This document shows, piece by piece, positions 36,106-46,627 of a stretch of 61,660 nt of DNA. The DNA lies in contig NZ_VDMJ01000007.1 of assembly GCF_006335115.1 (NCBI RefSeq), positions 16,164 to 77,823 of the forward strand. Reading direction: 5' to 3'. This DNA is from Streptomyces sp. NP160 (GTDB lineage: Bacteria; Actinomycetota; Actinomycetes; Actinomycetales; Quadrisphaeraceae). The position numbers were made by a program, and so were the translations under genes. The notes under the pieces are model-generated. The model was given only the letters and a program-made list of their open reading frames with translations. It did not search any database and was not told the origin of the DNA. The number at the start of each line of letters is the position of its first letter. The stretch's first letter is position 1.

Positions 36106-36125
36106 GTATCTTGAGCTCAAGGTAC
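36106..36125. promoter_or_regulatory. Near-palindromic operator candidate upstream of aconitase
   Basis: GTATCTTGAGCTCAAGGTAC is a 20-bp dyad with a single mismatched pair and a perfect 12-bp centre (CTTGAGCTCAAG). TTGACC lies just before it at 36093-36098, and TATCTT (36107-36112) or CAAGGT (36118-36123) could be the -10. The form fits a dimeric MarR- or TetR-type repressor. Confidence 0.6.
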
Positions 36126-36217
36126 TTCAGTCAGCCGTGCCCGATGACGAACGCACACCGGGCGTGGGCGAGGATGGTCTGCGGTCACCGGAGATCGGGT
36201 CGAGCGGGAGGACGGGC

Positions 36218-39058
<2,841 letters not shown>

Positions 39059-39074
39059 CCAGCAGCGCTGGTCT

Positions 39075-39125
39075 GACGAGGCCGGTCCGGACGCCCTCCA
39101 CGGGGGGCGCCGGGCCGGCCTCGTC
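39075..39125. terminator. Hairpin after acnA
   Basis: GACGAGGCCGG and its complement form an 11-bp base, extended by about ten more pairs with a wobble pair and a bulge. It begins 16 nt after the acnA stop. There is no T-tract. Confidence 0.75.
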
Positions 39126-39233
39126 GCCGTTCCGGCCGTGATCAGGGGCTCCGGCCACCCTGCAGTGTCACGACGACCGCTCTGCGGGGTGGGACGTGGC
39201 GCGGAGGGTGGGCGGGGTGTCGAGGACGACGAC

Positions 39234-39272
39234 GAGGGGGCCCGTCCGGCGGGTCGCCGGTCGGGCCCCCTC
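39234..39272. terminator. Hairpin at the end of the sugar ABC operon
   Basis: GAGGGGGCCCG and its complement form 11 bp. A T-T mismatch and a further 5-bp CCGGC/GCCGG stem with loop GGGTC follow. It lies 25 nt beyond the stop of the minus-strand permease gene. Confidence 0.75.
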
Positions 39273-39296
39273 GCGCGCCCGTGGAGGAGCTGGGGG

Positions 39297-40193
39297 CTAC
39301 TCCTTCACGGCGCCTTCGGCGCTGGCCATGATCTTCTTCTGGAAGACGAAGAAGAGCACGGCCACGGGGATGGTCATGAGCAGCGCGGCCGCCAGCTTCA
39401 GCGGGTACTGGTTCGACTGGCCCTGCCCGCCCGACGCCAGCTGCGCCACCAGCTTGGTGAGCGTGATGAGGTCGGGGGAGTTGGTGGCCACGATGAAGTG
39501 GCTCAGCTCGTTCCAGGACGCCTGGAAGCTGAGGATCGTGATGGTGATGACCGCCGGACGGGCCATCGGCAGCACCACCGACCAGAAGGTGCGGAACGCA
39601 CCGGCGCCGTCGAGCTTGGCGGCCTCCTCCACGCTGGCGGGGATCGAGGCGAAGAAGTTCCGCATGATGAAGACGCCGGCGGCGTCGGCCATCAGCGGGA
39701 TGATCAGCGCGGCGTAGGAGTTGTAGATCCCGAGCTGGTTGAGCACGAGGAACTTCGGGATCAGCAGCACCACCGGCGGCACCGCGATGACCGCCAGGAA
39801 CAGCGCCATCACCAGGGACGACCCGCGGAAGCGCAGCCGCGCGAGGGCGTAGCCCGCCAGCGAGCTGAAGAAGACCCGGCCCGCGGTCACCGACAGCGCG
39901 ACGATGACGCTGTTGGTGGCCGCCAGCCCGAACGGCAGCCCCTGGAAGAGCTGCACGTACGCGCTGGAGGTCGGCGGGACGGGGAGCAGGCCGAGCGGGT
40001 CCGCCGTGGCCGCCGCGTCGGTCTTGAAGCTGTTGGCCAGCTGCACGAGGAACGGCAGCACGTACACCAGCGCCAGCACGGACAGGACGGTGTACGACGT
40101 GGCCGTCGTCCACCGGAAGCGCTTCCTGGCCCGGGCGGCCGGCTGCGGAGCGGGGGCGGCGGTGGTGGACCGCTCGGCGGTGGTGGTGCCCAT
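39297..40193 (-). CDS. Carbohydrate ABC transporter permease (MalG family)
   Basis: A 298-aa inner-membrane subunit with six helices. After a Thr/Ala/Pro-rich N terminus the first helix is SYTVLSVLALVYVLPFLVQL. The EAA coupling loop is EEAAKLDGAGAFRTFWSVVLPMARPA, and LLIPKFLVLNQLGIYNSYAALIIPLMA is typical of the MalG group. The start ATG overlaps the stop of the upstream permease gene (TGATG). It pairs with that permease and the lipoprotein encoded further upstream; no dedicated ATPase gene is present, so a shared MsiK-type ATPase is likely used. Confidence 0.92.
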   Translation of the reverse strand: MGTTTAERSTTAAPAPQPAARARKRFRWTTATSYTVLSVLALVYVLPFLVQLANSFKTDAAATADPLGLLPVPPTSSAYVQLFQGLPFGLAATNSVIVALSVTAGRVFFSSLAGYALARLRFRGSSLVMALFLAVIAVPPVVLLIPKFLVLNQLGIYNSYAALIIPLMADAAGVFIMRNFFASIPASVEEAAKLDGAGAFRTFWSVVLPMARPAVITITILSFQASWNELSHFIVATNSPDLITLTKLVAQLASGGQGQSNQYPLKLAAALLMTIPVAVLFFVFQKKIMASAEGAVKE

Positions 40194-41257
40194 CAGCGCT
40201 CCCTCAGCACGGCGCGCTGCACGAGCGTCAGCACGATGATGATCACGAAGAGGATGAACGCGATGGCCGCGCCCTGCCCCCACTGCTGGTTGACGAAGGA
40301 CGACGTGTAGCTGAGGTAGGCCGGCGTGATGGTGGTCTTGGCGGGTCCGCCCTGCGTGCCGGTGTAGATCTGGTCGAAGACCTGCCAGGTGCCCACCAGG
40401 CCGAGCGTCAGCACCGTGAACAGGGTCGGCCGCAGCATCGGGACCGTCACGTGGACGAACTTCTGCCAGGCGTTGGCGCCGTCCATGGTCGCCGCCTCGG
40501 AGACCTCCCCGGCGATGTTCTGCAGGGCCGCGAGGAAGAGGAGCATGAACGTCCCCGACGTCGTGAAGATCGCCAGGACGACCAGCGCGCTCATCGCCAC
40601 GCTGGGCCCGGCCAGCCAGTCCCACCAGGAGACGCCGAGCAGGCCGTGGTCGGCCAGCGCTGCCGGCGCGGAGTCCACCCCCACCACCCCCAGGAGCAGG
40701 TGCAGGACGCCGTCGGGGTCGGCGAACCAGTTGGGCCCGTTGATCCCCAGCCAGGCGAGCACCTGGTTCACGGCGCCGGAGGCTCCGAACAGGAACAGGA
40801 AGACCACGGTGATGGCCACCGAGCTGGTCACCGACGGGAAGTAGAACGCGGTGCGGAAGAACCCGCGGCCGCGCAGCAGCTTGTCGTTCACCGCGGTGGC
40901 CAGCAGGAGCGCCACCACGGTCTGGGTCGGGACGACGAGCAGCACGTACCAGAGGTTGTTCCGCAGGGCCGTGCCCAGGTCCTGCGTGGGCAGGCCGCCG
41001 CCCGCCAGCAGGTCGGTGTAGTTCTGCAGGCCGACCACGGGGACGCCGGCCTCGAACGGGCTGCCGCGCCCGCGCCAGTCGGTGATGGACACCCACAGCG
41101 CCATGAGCACGGGCAGCGCGACGAACAGCAGCACGAGGGCGAGCGCGGGGGCGGTGAACAGCCACCCCGCCCCGGCCTCCCGGCGGCGCGCCAGGCCGGC
41201 GCGCCGCCGCGGGGGCGTGGGGGTGGTGGCCGCGCTCTGCGTGGTGAGGGCGGCCAC
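40193..41257 (-). CDS. Carbohydrate ABC transporter permease (MalF family)
   Basis: A 354-aa membrane protein of the MalF/UgpA type. It has FTAPALALVLLFVALPVLMALWVSITDW, then NNLWYVLLVVPTQTVVALLLA, and the EAA loop SEAATMDGANAWQKFVHVTVPMLRPT. An insertion with PNWFADPDGVLHLLLGVVGVDSAPAALADHGLLGVSWWDWLAG sits in a periplasmic loop before the EAA-bearing half. The GTG start is 3 nt after the binding-protein gene and the stop overlaps the next permease, so all three are one operon. Confidence 0.92.
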   Translation of the reverse strand: MAALTTQSAATTPTPPRRRAGLARRREAGAGWLFTAPALALVLLFVALPVLMALWVSITDWRGRGSPFEAGVPVVGLQNYTDLLAGGGLPTQDLGTALRNNLWYVLLVVPTQTVVALLLATAVNDKLLRGRGFFRTAFYFPSVTSSVAITVVFLFLFGASGAVNQVLAWLGINGPNWFADPDGVLHLLLGVVGVDSAPAALADHGLLGVSWWDWLAGPSVAMSALVVLAIFTTSGTFMLLFLAALQNIAGEVSEAATMDGANAWQKFVHVTVPMLRPTLFTVLTLGLVGTWQVFDQIYTGTQGGPAKTTITPAYLSYTSSFVNQQWGQGAAIAFILFVIIIVLTLVQRAVLRER

Positions 41258-41260
41258 GGG

Positions 41261-42562
41261 TCAGCTCCCCGCGCTCTTCAGCGCGGTCTCGAGGTTGGTC
41301 TGGGTGCGCTGCAGGATCGCCTGCGGGTCACCGTTCGCCAGGCCCTCGAGCTGGGAGTTCAGGTCGGTGATGACGTCGGAGACGCCCTCCTGGTTCGGCA
41401 CGGCGGTGGCGTAGTCGGCGCCGGCGAGGAAGGCGGCCTGCGCCGGGAACTCCTGGGAGAACGGCTGCGCCGCGCTCTGCAGCGACGGCATCACGCCGAA
41501 GGCCTTGGCGAAGGACAGCTGCTGCTCGGAGGAGGTGAGGTCCTCGACGAGCTCGACGGCGGCCTCCTTGTTCTGGGAGTCGGCGGCCACCCCCCAGCAG
41601 TTGGTGAACGTCAGGGTGCCCTTGCCGGCCGGGCCGGCGGGCAGCTCGACCACCGTGTACTCCACGTCCGGGTAGTCGCTGGCCATGGAGCCCACGAGCC
41701 AGTTGCCCTCGATGGTCATGGCGGCCTTGCCGGTGCCGAACGCCTCCCCGCCCCAGCCCGCGCCGAGGTCCGCGGCGAACCTGTAGGACCCGTCGGCCAT
41801 GAGCGACTGCACGTACTGCAGCGCCTCGACGTTCTGCTGGCTGTCGGCGGTGGCCTTCCCGTCCGTGACGAGCCCGCCGCCGGCCTCGGCCATGAACGCC
41901 CCCAGCCGGGAGTACTCCGCCGAGGTGGACAGGCCCACGACCCCGTTCCCGGTGAGCCGCTGCGCCACGGTCTTCAGCTGGTCCCACGTGGTGGGCACGT
42001 CGGCGTCGGTCAGCCCGGCCCGGGACCACAGGTCGGTGTTGATGACCAGCGCGAGGGTGGAGAAGTCCTTGGGGGCGCAGTACAGCTGCCCGTCGCGCGT
42101 GAAGGCCTCCTTGAGCACCGGGTAGAAGTCGTCGGCGTTGCCGAGCTGGTCGCCGTAGGGCTCCAGCGCGCCGCTGGCGGCGTAGGAGTTGAACAGGTCG
42201 GAGGAGACGTAGAAGACGTCCGGCGGGGTCTTGGCGGCGAAGCCCTGGCTGAGCTCCTGCGCGAGGTCGGAGGCGGCGCTGACCCGCGCGGGCGTGCCGG
42301 ACTCCTGGCTCCAGGCGGCGACGGCGTCGGTGACGGCGGTGGTCTCGGCCTGGCCGGAGGAGCCGATGAGCACCTGCAGCTGTCCGCCGCCGCTCTCACC
42401 CCCCGAGGAGCCCTGCGAGCCGGAGTCGTCGAAGCCGCTGCCGCCGCAGGCGGACAGCACCAGGACGCCGGCGGCCACGACCGCGGCGGTGGCCAGCGGC
42501 CGGCGGGAGCGCCGACCGGAGCGCTCCGAGCGCGAGGTGCTGGTGGGCGTGCTGTCGGACAT
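41261..42562 (-). CDS. Sugar ABC transporter substrate-binding lipoprotein
   Basis: A 433-aa extracytoplasmic binding protein of family 1 (maltose/oligosaccharide type). The Arg-rich N region and LATAAVVAAGVLVLSAC give a lipoprotein signal with Cys39, followed by a Gly/Ser-rich linker. Family motifs are PPDVFYVSSDLFNSYAASGALEPYGDQL, VPTTWDQLKTVAQRLT, GKAAMTIEGNWLVGSM and LTFTNCWGVAADSQNKEAAVELVEDL. ATG at 42562 has GGAGA 6 nt upstream. The ligand is unknown; the divergent debranching-type enzyme suggests an alpha-glucan or alpha-glucoside. The gene lies 53 nt after lacI on the same strand. Confidence 0.92.
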   Translation of the reverse strand: MSDSTPTSTSRSERSGRRSRRPLATAAVVAAGVLVLSACGGSGFDDSGSQGSSGGESGGGQLQVLIGSSGQAETTAVTDAVAAWSQESGTPARVSAASDLAQELSQGFAAKTPPDVFYVSSDLFNSYAASGALEPYGDQLGNADDFYPVLKEAFTRDGQLYCAPKDFSTLALVINTDLWSRAGLTDADVPTTWDQLKTVAQRLTGNGVVGLSTSAEYSRLGAFMAEAGGGLVTDGKATADSQQNVEALQYVQSLMADGSYRFAADLGAGWGGEAFGTGKAAMTIEGNWLVGSMASDYPDVEYTVVELPAGPAGKGTLTFTNCWGVAADSQNKEAAVELVEDLTSSEQQLSFAKAFGVMPSLQSAAQPFSQEFPAQAAFLAGADYATAVPNQEGVSDVITDLNSQLEGLANGDPQAILQRTQTNLETALKSAGS

Positions 42563-42615
42563 GGGATCTCCTTCGTCGTCTTCTTCGGCGGGGGGAGGGC
42601 TTCGGGGCGGGACGG

Positions 42616-43656
42616 TCAGGGGCTGGTGCGCAGCACCAGCCGAGGGGCCAGCAGGTGCTGGCGCGCGGGGGGCGGTCCGCCGGGACCGGCCTCGACCTGG
42701 GCGAGGAGCAGGTCGACGGCGAGGGTGGCGGCCTCGGCCAGGGGCTGGGCCACGCTGGAGACGCCGATGGCGTGGGCGACGGGGGTGTCGTCGAAGCCGA
42801 CGACCTCCAGCGGCCGCCCCAGGCGGGCGGCGGCGCCCCGGGCGCCCAGGGCGAGGGAGTCGCTGGCGCACACGAGGGCCGTCGGGGCCGCGCCGCCGCC
42901 GTCGGTCAGCGCGCTGGCGACCGCCTCGAACGCGGCGGCGGTGGAGTCGGGGACCTGCAGCTCCACGGCGCCGGCGGGGTCCACCCCGGCGTCGGTGAGC
43001 CCCTGCGCCCACCCGCGGCGTCGGTCCTCACCGGTCCCGGACCCGTCGGGCCAGCCGAGGTAGGCGGGGACCGCGTGGCCGGCGGCGAGCAGGTGCTCGG
43101 TGGCCGCGCGCGTGCCGGCGGCGCCGTCGACGTCCACCCAGCAGTGGTCGGTGCGCACGGGCTCGCCCGAGCCGGGGGTGGGCCAGGGGCGGCCGAAGGT
43201 GGCGAAGGGGACGCCGCGCTCGAGCAGCCACGCGGTGCGCTGGTCGCCGTGGTGGGTGCTCGTGAGCACGAACCCGTCGATCTGGCCGGTGGAGAGCAGC
43301 TCGTCGTAGCGGGCGACCTCGCCGGCGTCGTCGTCGGCGGTGAACAGCACCACCCGGTACCCGCGGCCCTGCGCCTCGTCCACCAGGGCGTGCAGGAACC
43401 TGTCGAGCACGGAGCCGCTGATGCCGCCGCCCCAGTGCTCCAGGCGCAGCCCGAGGGTGCGGGAGCGGTTGGTGCGCAGCTGCCGCGCCGCCAGCGACGG
43501 GCGGTAGCCGAGCTCCTCCACGGCGGCCAGGACGCGCTCGAGGGTCTCCGGCGCCACCTTGGCGGGGGCGTGCAGGGCGTTGCTCACGGTCTGGCGGGAG
43601 ACGCCGGCTGCGCGCGCGACGCTGACCAGGGTGGCGCGCTCGTCTGCGCTGGTCAC
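42616..43656 (-). CDS. LacI family transcriptional repressor
   Basis: A 346-aa sugar-responsive regulator. The N-terminal helix-turn-helix is TLVSVARAAGVSRQTVSNALHAPAKVAPETLERVLAAVEELGYRPS with hinge AARQLRTNRSRTLGLRLE. The rest is a periplasmic-binding-protein-like effector domain (GQIDGFVLTSTHHGDQR, TALVCASDSLALGARGAAARLGRPLEVVGFDDTP). GTG at 43656 has GGAGG 6 nt upstream. It is the first gene of the sugar ABC operon and is divergent from the glycoside hydrolase-like gene. The operator at 43729-43744 sits between them, so it probably controls itself, the importer and the hydrolase. Confidence 0.92.
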   Translation of the reverse strand: MTSADERATLVSVARAAGVSRQTVSNALHAPAKVAPETLERVLAAVEELGYRPSLAARQLRTNRSRTLGLRLEHWGGGISGSVLDRFLHALVDEAQGRGYRVVLFTADDDAGEVARYDELLSTGQIDGFVLTSTHHGDQRTAWLLERGVPFATFGRPWPTPGSGEPVRTDHCWVDVDGAAGTRAATEHLLAAGHAVPAYLGWPDGSGTGEDRRRGWAQGLTDAGVDPAGAVELQVPDSTAAAFEAVASALTDGGGAAPTALVCASDSLALGARGAAARLGRPLEVVGFDDTPVAHAIGVSSVAQPLAEAATLAVDLLLAQVEAGPGGPPPARQHLLAPRLVLRTSP

Positions 43657-43728
43657 AGGCCCCTCCTCTCGTCGGCGAGAGGCGTGCGCAGCGCCTGGGG
43701 AGGGCTGCGGCGGCCTCGTCGCCGCTCC

Positions 43729-43744
43729 GTTTGATCGTTCAAAC
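43729..43744. promoter_or_regulatory. LacI-type operator
   Basis: GTTTGATCGTTCAAAC is a 16-bp dyad with the central CG typical of LacI-family sites (TTGAxCGxTCAA). It overlaps the -35 of the plus-strand promoter and lies 73 nt upstream of lacI. Confidence 0.85.
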
Positions 43745-43760
43745 CGATGCTGAGTACTGT
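43731..43760 (+). promoter_or_regulatory. Promoter of the debranching-enzyme gene
   Basis: TTGATC (43731-43736) and TACTGT (43755-43760) are separated by 18 nt, the best -35/-10 pair in the window. The -35 lies wholly inside the LacI operator. Confidence 0.7.
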
Positions 43761-43824
43761 CGTGTCGACCTCGAGGGATGTCAACTCGACGATCCCCCTC
43801 CCGCCGACGCGAAGGAGTCCGACG

Positions 43825-46002
43825 GTGAGCTCCAGCACCACCCCCCTGCTCGAGGCCCAGCCCGCGGCCGCCGCTCCCGCGGCGGGTGCAGCGGGGGCGC
43901 CGCGCCTGCTGCAGCCCTGGCTGCACGACCTCGTGGCGGCCCTCGCGCCGCCGGTGCAGCTGTGGTGCGGGCCGAGCGGAGCCGTGGGTGCCGTGAGCTC
44001 GGGCGGGCCGGCGCCAGCGGGCGCGCAGGGCCTGTGGTGCGGAGACGTGCGCGTGCTGTCCGCGCTGGTGGCGACCGTCGGCGGCTCCGCGCCGACGCCC
44101 GTGCTGGCCTCGCCGGACGGCGCCGACGGCCAGCTGGTGGTCTCGGTGGCCCGCCACCTCGGCGACGACGCCCCCGACCCCACGGTGCGCCTGGAGCAGC
44201 ACCGACGGGTCACCCCGGACGGGCTGGTCGAGGAGCTGGTGCTCGCCAGCTCCGCGCGCACCCCGGTGACCACCGAGGTGACCGTGCACCTCGCCGCGGA
44301 CCTCGTGGCCATGGACGTCGTCAAGGGCGGGCGCAGCGCGCCCCCCGTGGCCCCCGAGCACGACGACGCCGGCGTGGCCTGGGAGCGCGACGGCGTGAGG
44401 GCGCGCGTGACGGCCCCCGGCGCCGGCGTCGTCGTCCGCGAGGCCGTCACCGAGCTCACCTGGCGCGTGGAGCTGGCGCCGGGGGAGCGGTGGACCGCGA
44501 GCTGGCGCGTGGACGCGCGCGACGACGGCGCCGTGGTGGCCGCGGCGCCCCGTGCCGGCTGGGCCGACCAGCTGGCCGTGGCCAGCGGCGACCAGCGGCT
44601 CGCGCGGTGGGTCGCCCGGTCGCTGGAGGACCTCGAGGCGCTGCGCATGCGCACCACGGGGGGCGCTGCGGGCCCGATGGGCGACGACGTCTTCATGGCG
44701 GCCGGCGCGCCCTGGTACTTCACCCTGTTCGGACGCGACTCGCTGTGGGCGGCGCGGATGCTGCTGCCGCTGGGCACCGACCTGGCCGCCTCCACGCTGC
44801 GCGTGCTCGCCGCCCGGCAGGGCGTCCGGGACGACGCCGAGACCGGCGAGGAGCCGGGCAAGATCCTGCACGAGGTCCGACGCGCCGCCAGCGAGGCCGA
44901 GCAGGCCGGCGGCACCGCGTTCCTGCCGCCGGTCTACTACGGCACGGTCGACGCGACCTCGCTCTGGGTGTGCCTGCTGCACGACGCCTGGCGCTGGGGC
45001 CTCCCCGCCGAGCAGGTCGAGCCGCTCCTGGGCCACCTGGAGGCGGCGCTGGGCTGGATGGCCCGGGCCGCCGACCGCGGCGACGGCTTCCTGCGCTACG
45101 CGGGGGCCGGGGCGGGCACGGGCCTGGCCAACCAGGGGTGGAAGGACTCCGGCGACGCCGTCCAGTGGTCCGACGGCCGCCTGGCCGCCGGACCGATCGC
45201 GCTCTGCGAGGTGCAGGGCTACGCCCACGAGGCGGCGCTCGGCGCTGCGGCGCTCCTGGACGCCTTCGGCCGGCCCGGGGGCGAGGAGTGGCGCGCCTGG
45301 GCCGGCGACCTGGCGGCGCGCTTCCGGGAGCGGTTCTGGGTAGAGGGCGCGCTCGGGCGCCACGTCGCGATCGCGCTGGACGCCGAGGGCGCCGCCGTCG
45401 ACTCGGTGACCTCCAACCCGGGGCACCTGCTGGGCACGGGCCTGCTCTCCCCGGCGGAGTCGGCCCTGGTGGCGCGCCGGCTGGTGCAGCCGGACCTGGC
45501 CGAGGGCAGGGGCCTGCGCACCATGAGCTCGCTCATGGCCGGGTACTCCCCGCTGAGCTACCACGGCGGCTCGGTGTGGACCCACGACACCGCCATCGCC
45601 ATCACCGGTGCCGCCCGCGACGGCCACGACGAGGCCGTGGCGGTGCTCTCCGCCGGGCTGCTGGACGCGGCCGAGGCGTTCGGCTACCGGGTGCCCGAGC
45701 TGCACGGCGGTGAGGCGCGCTCCGGCCCCGGCGCCGTGCCGGCCCCGGTGCCCTACCCGGCGTCGTGCCGACCGCAGGCGTGGTCGGCCGCCTCGGCCGT
45801 GGCGGTGCTCGTCGCGCTCCTGGGCGTGCACCCCGACGTGCCCGCCGGACGGCTGTCCGTGGCCCCGGTGCCGGGGGCGCCGTTCGGGTCGCTGCGGGTC
45901 GGCGGGCTGCGGGTCGCCGGGTCGCCGGTGCAGGTGGCCGTGGAGGGCGGGTCGGTGAGCGTCGTGGGCGAGGGCGCGGAGGCGCTGACCGTCACGCCCT
46001 GA
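43825..46002 (+). CDS. Glycogen-debranching-type amylo-alpha-1,6-glucosidase
   Basis: A 725-aa protein. The N-terminal half (about residues 20-240) is the beta-rich glycogen-debranching N-terminal domain (LWCGDVRVLSALVATVGG). The C-terminal half is an (alpha/alpha)6 catalytic barrel with FTLFGRDSLWAARMLLPLG (Asp305), NQGWKDSGDAVQWSDGRLAAGPIALCEVQGYAHEAAL and SYHGGSVWTHDTAIAITG. It has no signal peptide, so it should act in the cytoplasm on imported oligosaccharide or glycogen. GTG at 43825 has GAAGGAG 7 nt upstream. The LacI operator lies on its promoter and the importer is divergent, giving an uptake-and-cleavage regulon. The exact glycosidic specificity is not deducible. Confidence 0.87.
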   Translation: MSSSTTPLLEAQPAAAAPAAGAAGAPRLLQPWLHDLVAALAPPVQLWCGPSGAVGAVSSGGPAPAGAQGLWCGDVRVLSALVATVGGSAPTPVLASPDGADGQLVVSVARHLGDDAPDPTVRLEQHRRVTPDGLVEELVLASSARTPVTTEVTVHLAADLVAMDVVKGGRSAPPVAPEHDDAGVAWERDGVRARVTAPGAGVVVREAVTELTWRVELAPGERWTASWRVDARDDGAVVAAAPRAGWADQLAVASGDQRLARWVARSLEDLEALRMRTTGGAAGPMGDDVFMAAGAPWYFTLFGRDSLWAARMLLPLGTDLAASTLRVLAARQGVRDDAETGEEPGKILHEVRRAASEAEQAGGTAFLPPVYYGTVDATSLWVCLLHDAWRWGLPAEQVEPLLGHLEAALGWMARAADRGDGFLRYAGAGAGTGLANQGWKDSGDAVQWSDGRLAAGPIALCEVQGYAHEAALGAAALLDAFGRPGGEEWRAWAGDLAARFRERFWVEGALGRHVAIALDAEGAAVDSVTSNPGHLLGTGLLSPAESALVARRLVQPDLAEGRGLRTMSSLMAGYSPLSYHGGSVWTHDTAIAITGAARDGHDEAVAVLSAGLLDAAEAFGYRVPELHGGEARSGPGAVPAPVPYPASCRPQAWSAASAVAVLVALLGVHPDVPAGRLSVAPVPGAPFGSLRVGGLRVAGSPVQVAVEGGSVSVVGEGAEALTVTP

Positions 46003-46045
46003 CCCGCCCCTCCCCGTCCACGACCACGACGGGGGAGGGGCGGGT
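46002..46045 (+). terminator. Hairpin after the debranching-enzyme gene
   Basis: ACCCGCCCCTCCCC and its complement form a 14-bp stem starting at the stop codon, with a small additional GTC/GAC pairing in the loop. Confidence 0.8.
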
Positions 46046-46084
46046 GTCGGTGGGCGGTGCTGCACTGCACCTCGTGATGCACCC

Positions 46085-46453
46085 GTGAGCGCGCACGTGC
46101 CCCCCGGCTGGCCCCGCGAGGTCCACCCGCCGGACACCGAGGGCTTCACCCGCACCGCCAGCGCCTGGCTGCTGGACCTCTGCCCGCCCGACTACCGCGC
46201 CCACGACGTGCTGGTGCGCCACCCGCTCGTGCTGGCCGTGCTCGCCGGCCACCACGTCGCCGCGCAGGCCCAGGGCCAGCGGCGCGCCGTGGCCACGCTG
46301 CGCACGGACCTGGCCGGCGCGGTGGGGGTCGACGTGGTGGAGCGGGCGCTGGACGCGCTCGACTCCGAGCAGGCGCGCCTGGCGGCGGCCTCGCGGGGCG
46401 TGGCGCTGGTGGCCGAGGCCCTGCGCGGGGTCCGCCGGCCCCCGCGCCTGTGA
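46085..46453 (+). CDS. Hypothetical protein, 122 aa
   Basis: I do not recognise this protein. It starts MSAHVPPGWPREVHPPDTEGFTRTASAWLLDLCPPDYRAHDVLVRHPLVLAVLAGHHVAA. The second half is a helical, Ala-rich region with regularly spaced charges (RRAVATLRTDLAGAVGVDVVERALDALDSEQARLAAASRGVALVAEALRGV). The composition is that of a small soluble helical protein with no signal peptide. Codon use, with strong third-position GC, agrees with a real gene. No ribosome-binding site or -10 at leaderless distance is clear. It lies between the terminator of the debranching gene and dxs, on the same strand as dxs. Confidence 0.65.
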   Translation: MSAHVPPGWPREVHPPDTEGFTRTASAWLLDLCPPDYRAHDVLVRHPLVLAVLAGHHVAAQAQGQRRAVATLRTDLAGAVGVDVVERALDALDSEQARLAAASRGVALVAEALRGVRRPPRL

Positions 46454-46563
46454 CCGGCGCCGCGAGGAGCCGGGCGGGGTGACCTCGCCCACACGGCCGT
46501 GCCGGGTGTGCAGGTCGTGTGCGGGTGCTGCCGCGCCCAGCGGGTGCGATCAGGTCCGCTGCC

Positions 46564-46569
46564 TAGACT
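46564..46569 (+). promoter_or_regulatory. -10 element (TAGACT) upstream of dxs
   Basis: TAGACT lies 58 nt before the dxs start, giving a short leader that contains a good ribosome-binding site. No convincing -35 is seen, and no riboswitch-like fold was recognised in the leader. Confidence 0.55.
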
Positions 46570-46627
46570 CGTCCCTCGCACCGCCCCGCACCCCGCGCGG
46601 CGGCGCACCACGAGGGGAGGGCAGCCG

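Noticed and set aside
36137-36217. Longer acnA reading frame starting at 36137
   Set aside because: The extra 27 residues have no family similarity, and a good ribosome-binding site precedes the ATG at 36218.
42563-42615. A second LacI operator between lacI and the sugar-binding protein gene
   Set aside because: The 53-nt gap contains no TTGAxCGxTCAA-like dyad.
46570-46627. Thiamine (TPP) riboswitch ahead of dxs
   Set aside because: The 58-nt leader lacks the conserved TPP aptamer sequences and is too short.
46499-46627. Longer dxs reading frame starting at 46499
   Set aside because: It would extend across the TAGACT promoter element and has no homology; GTG at 46628 has a strong ribosome-binding site.
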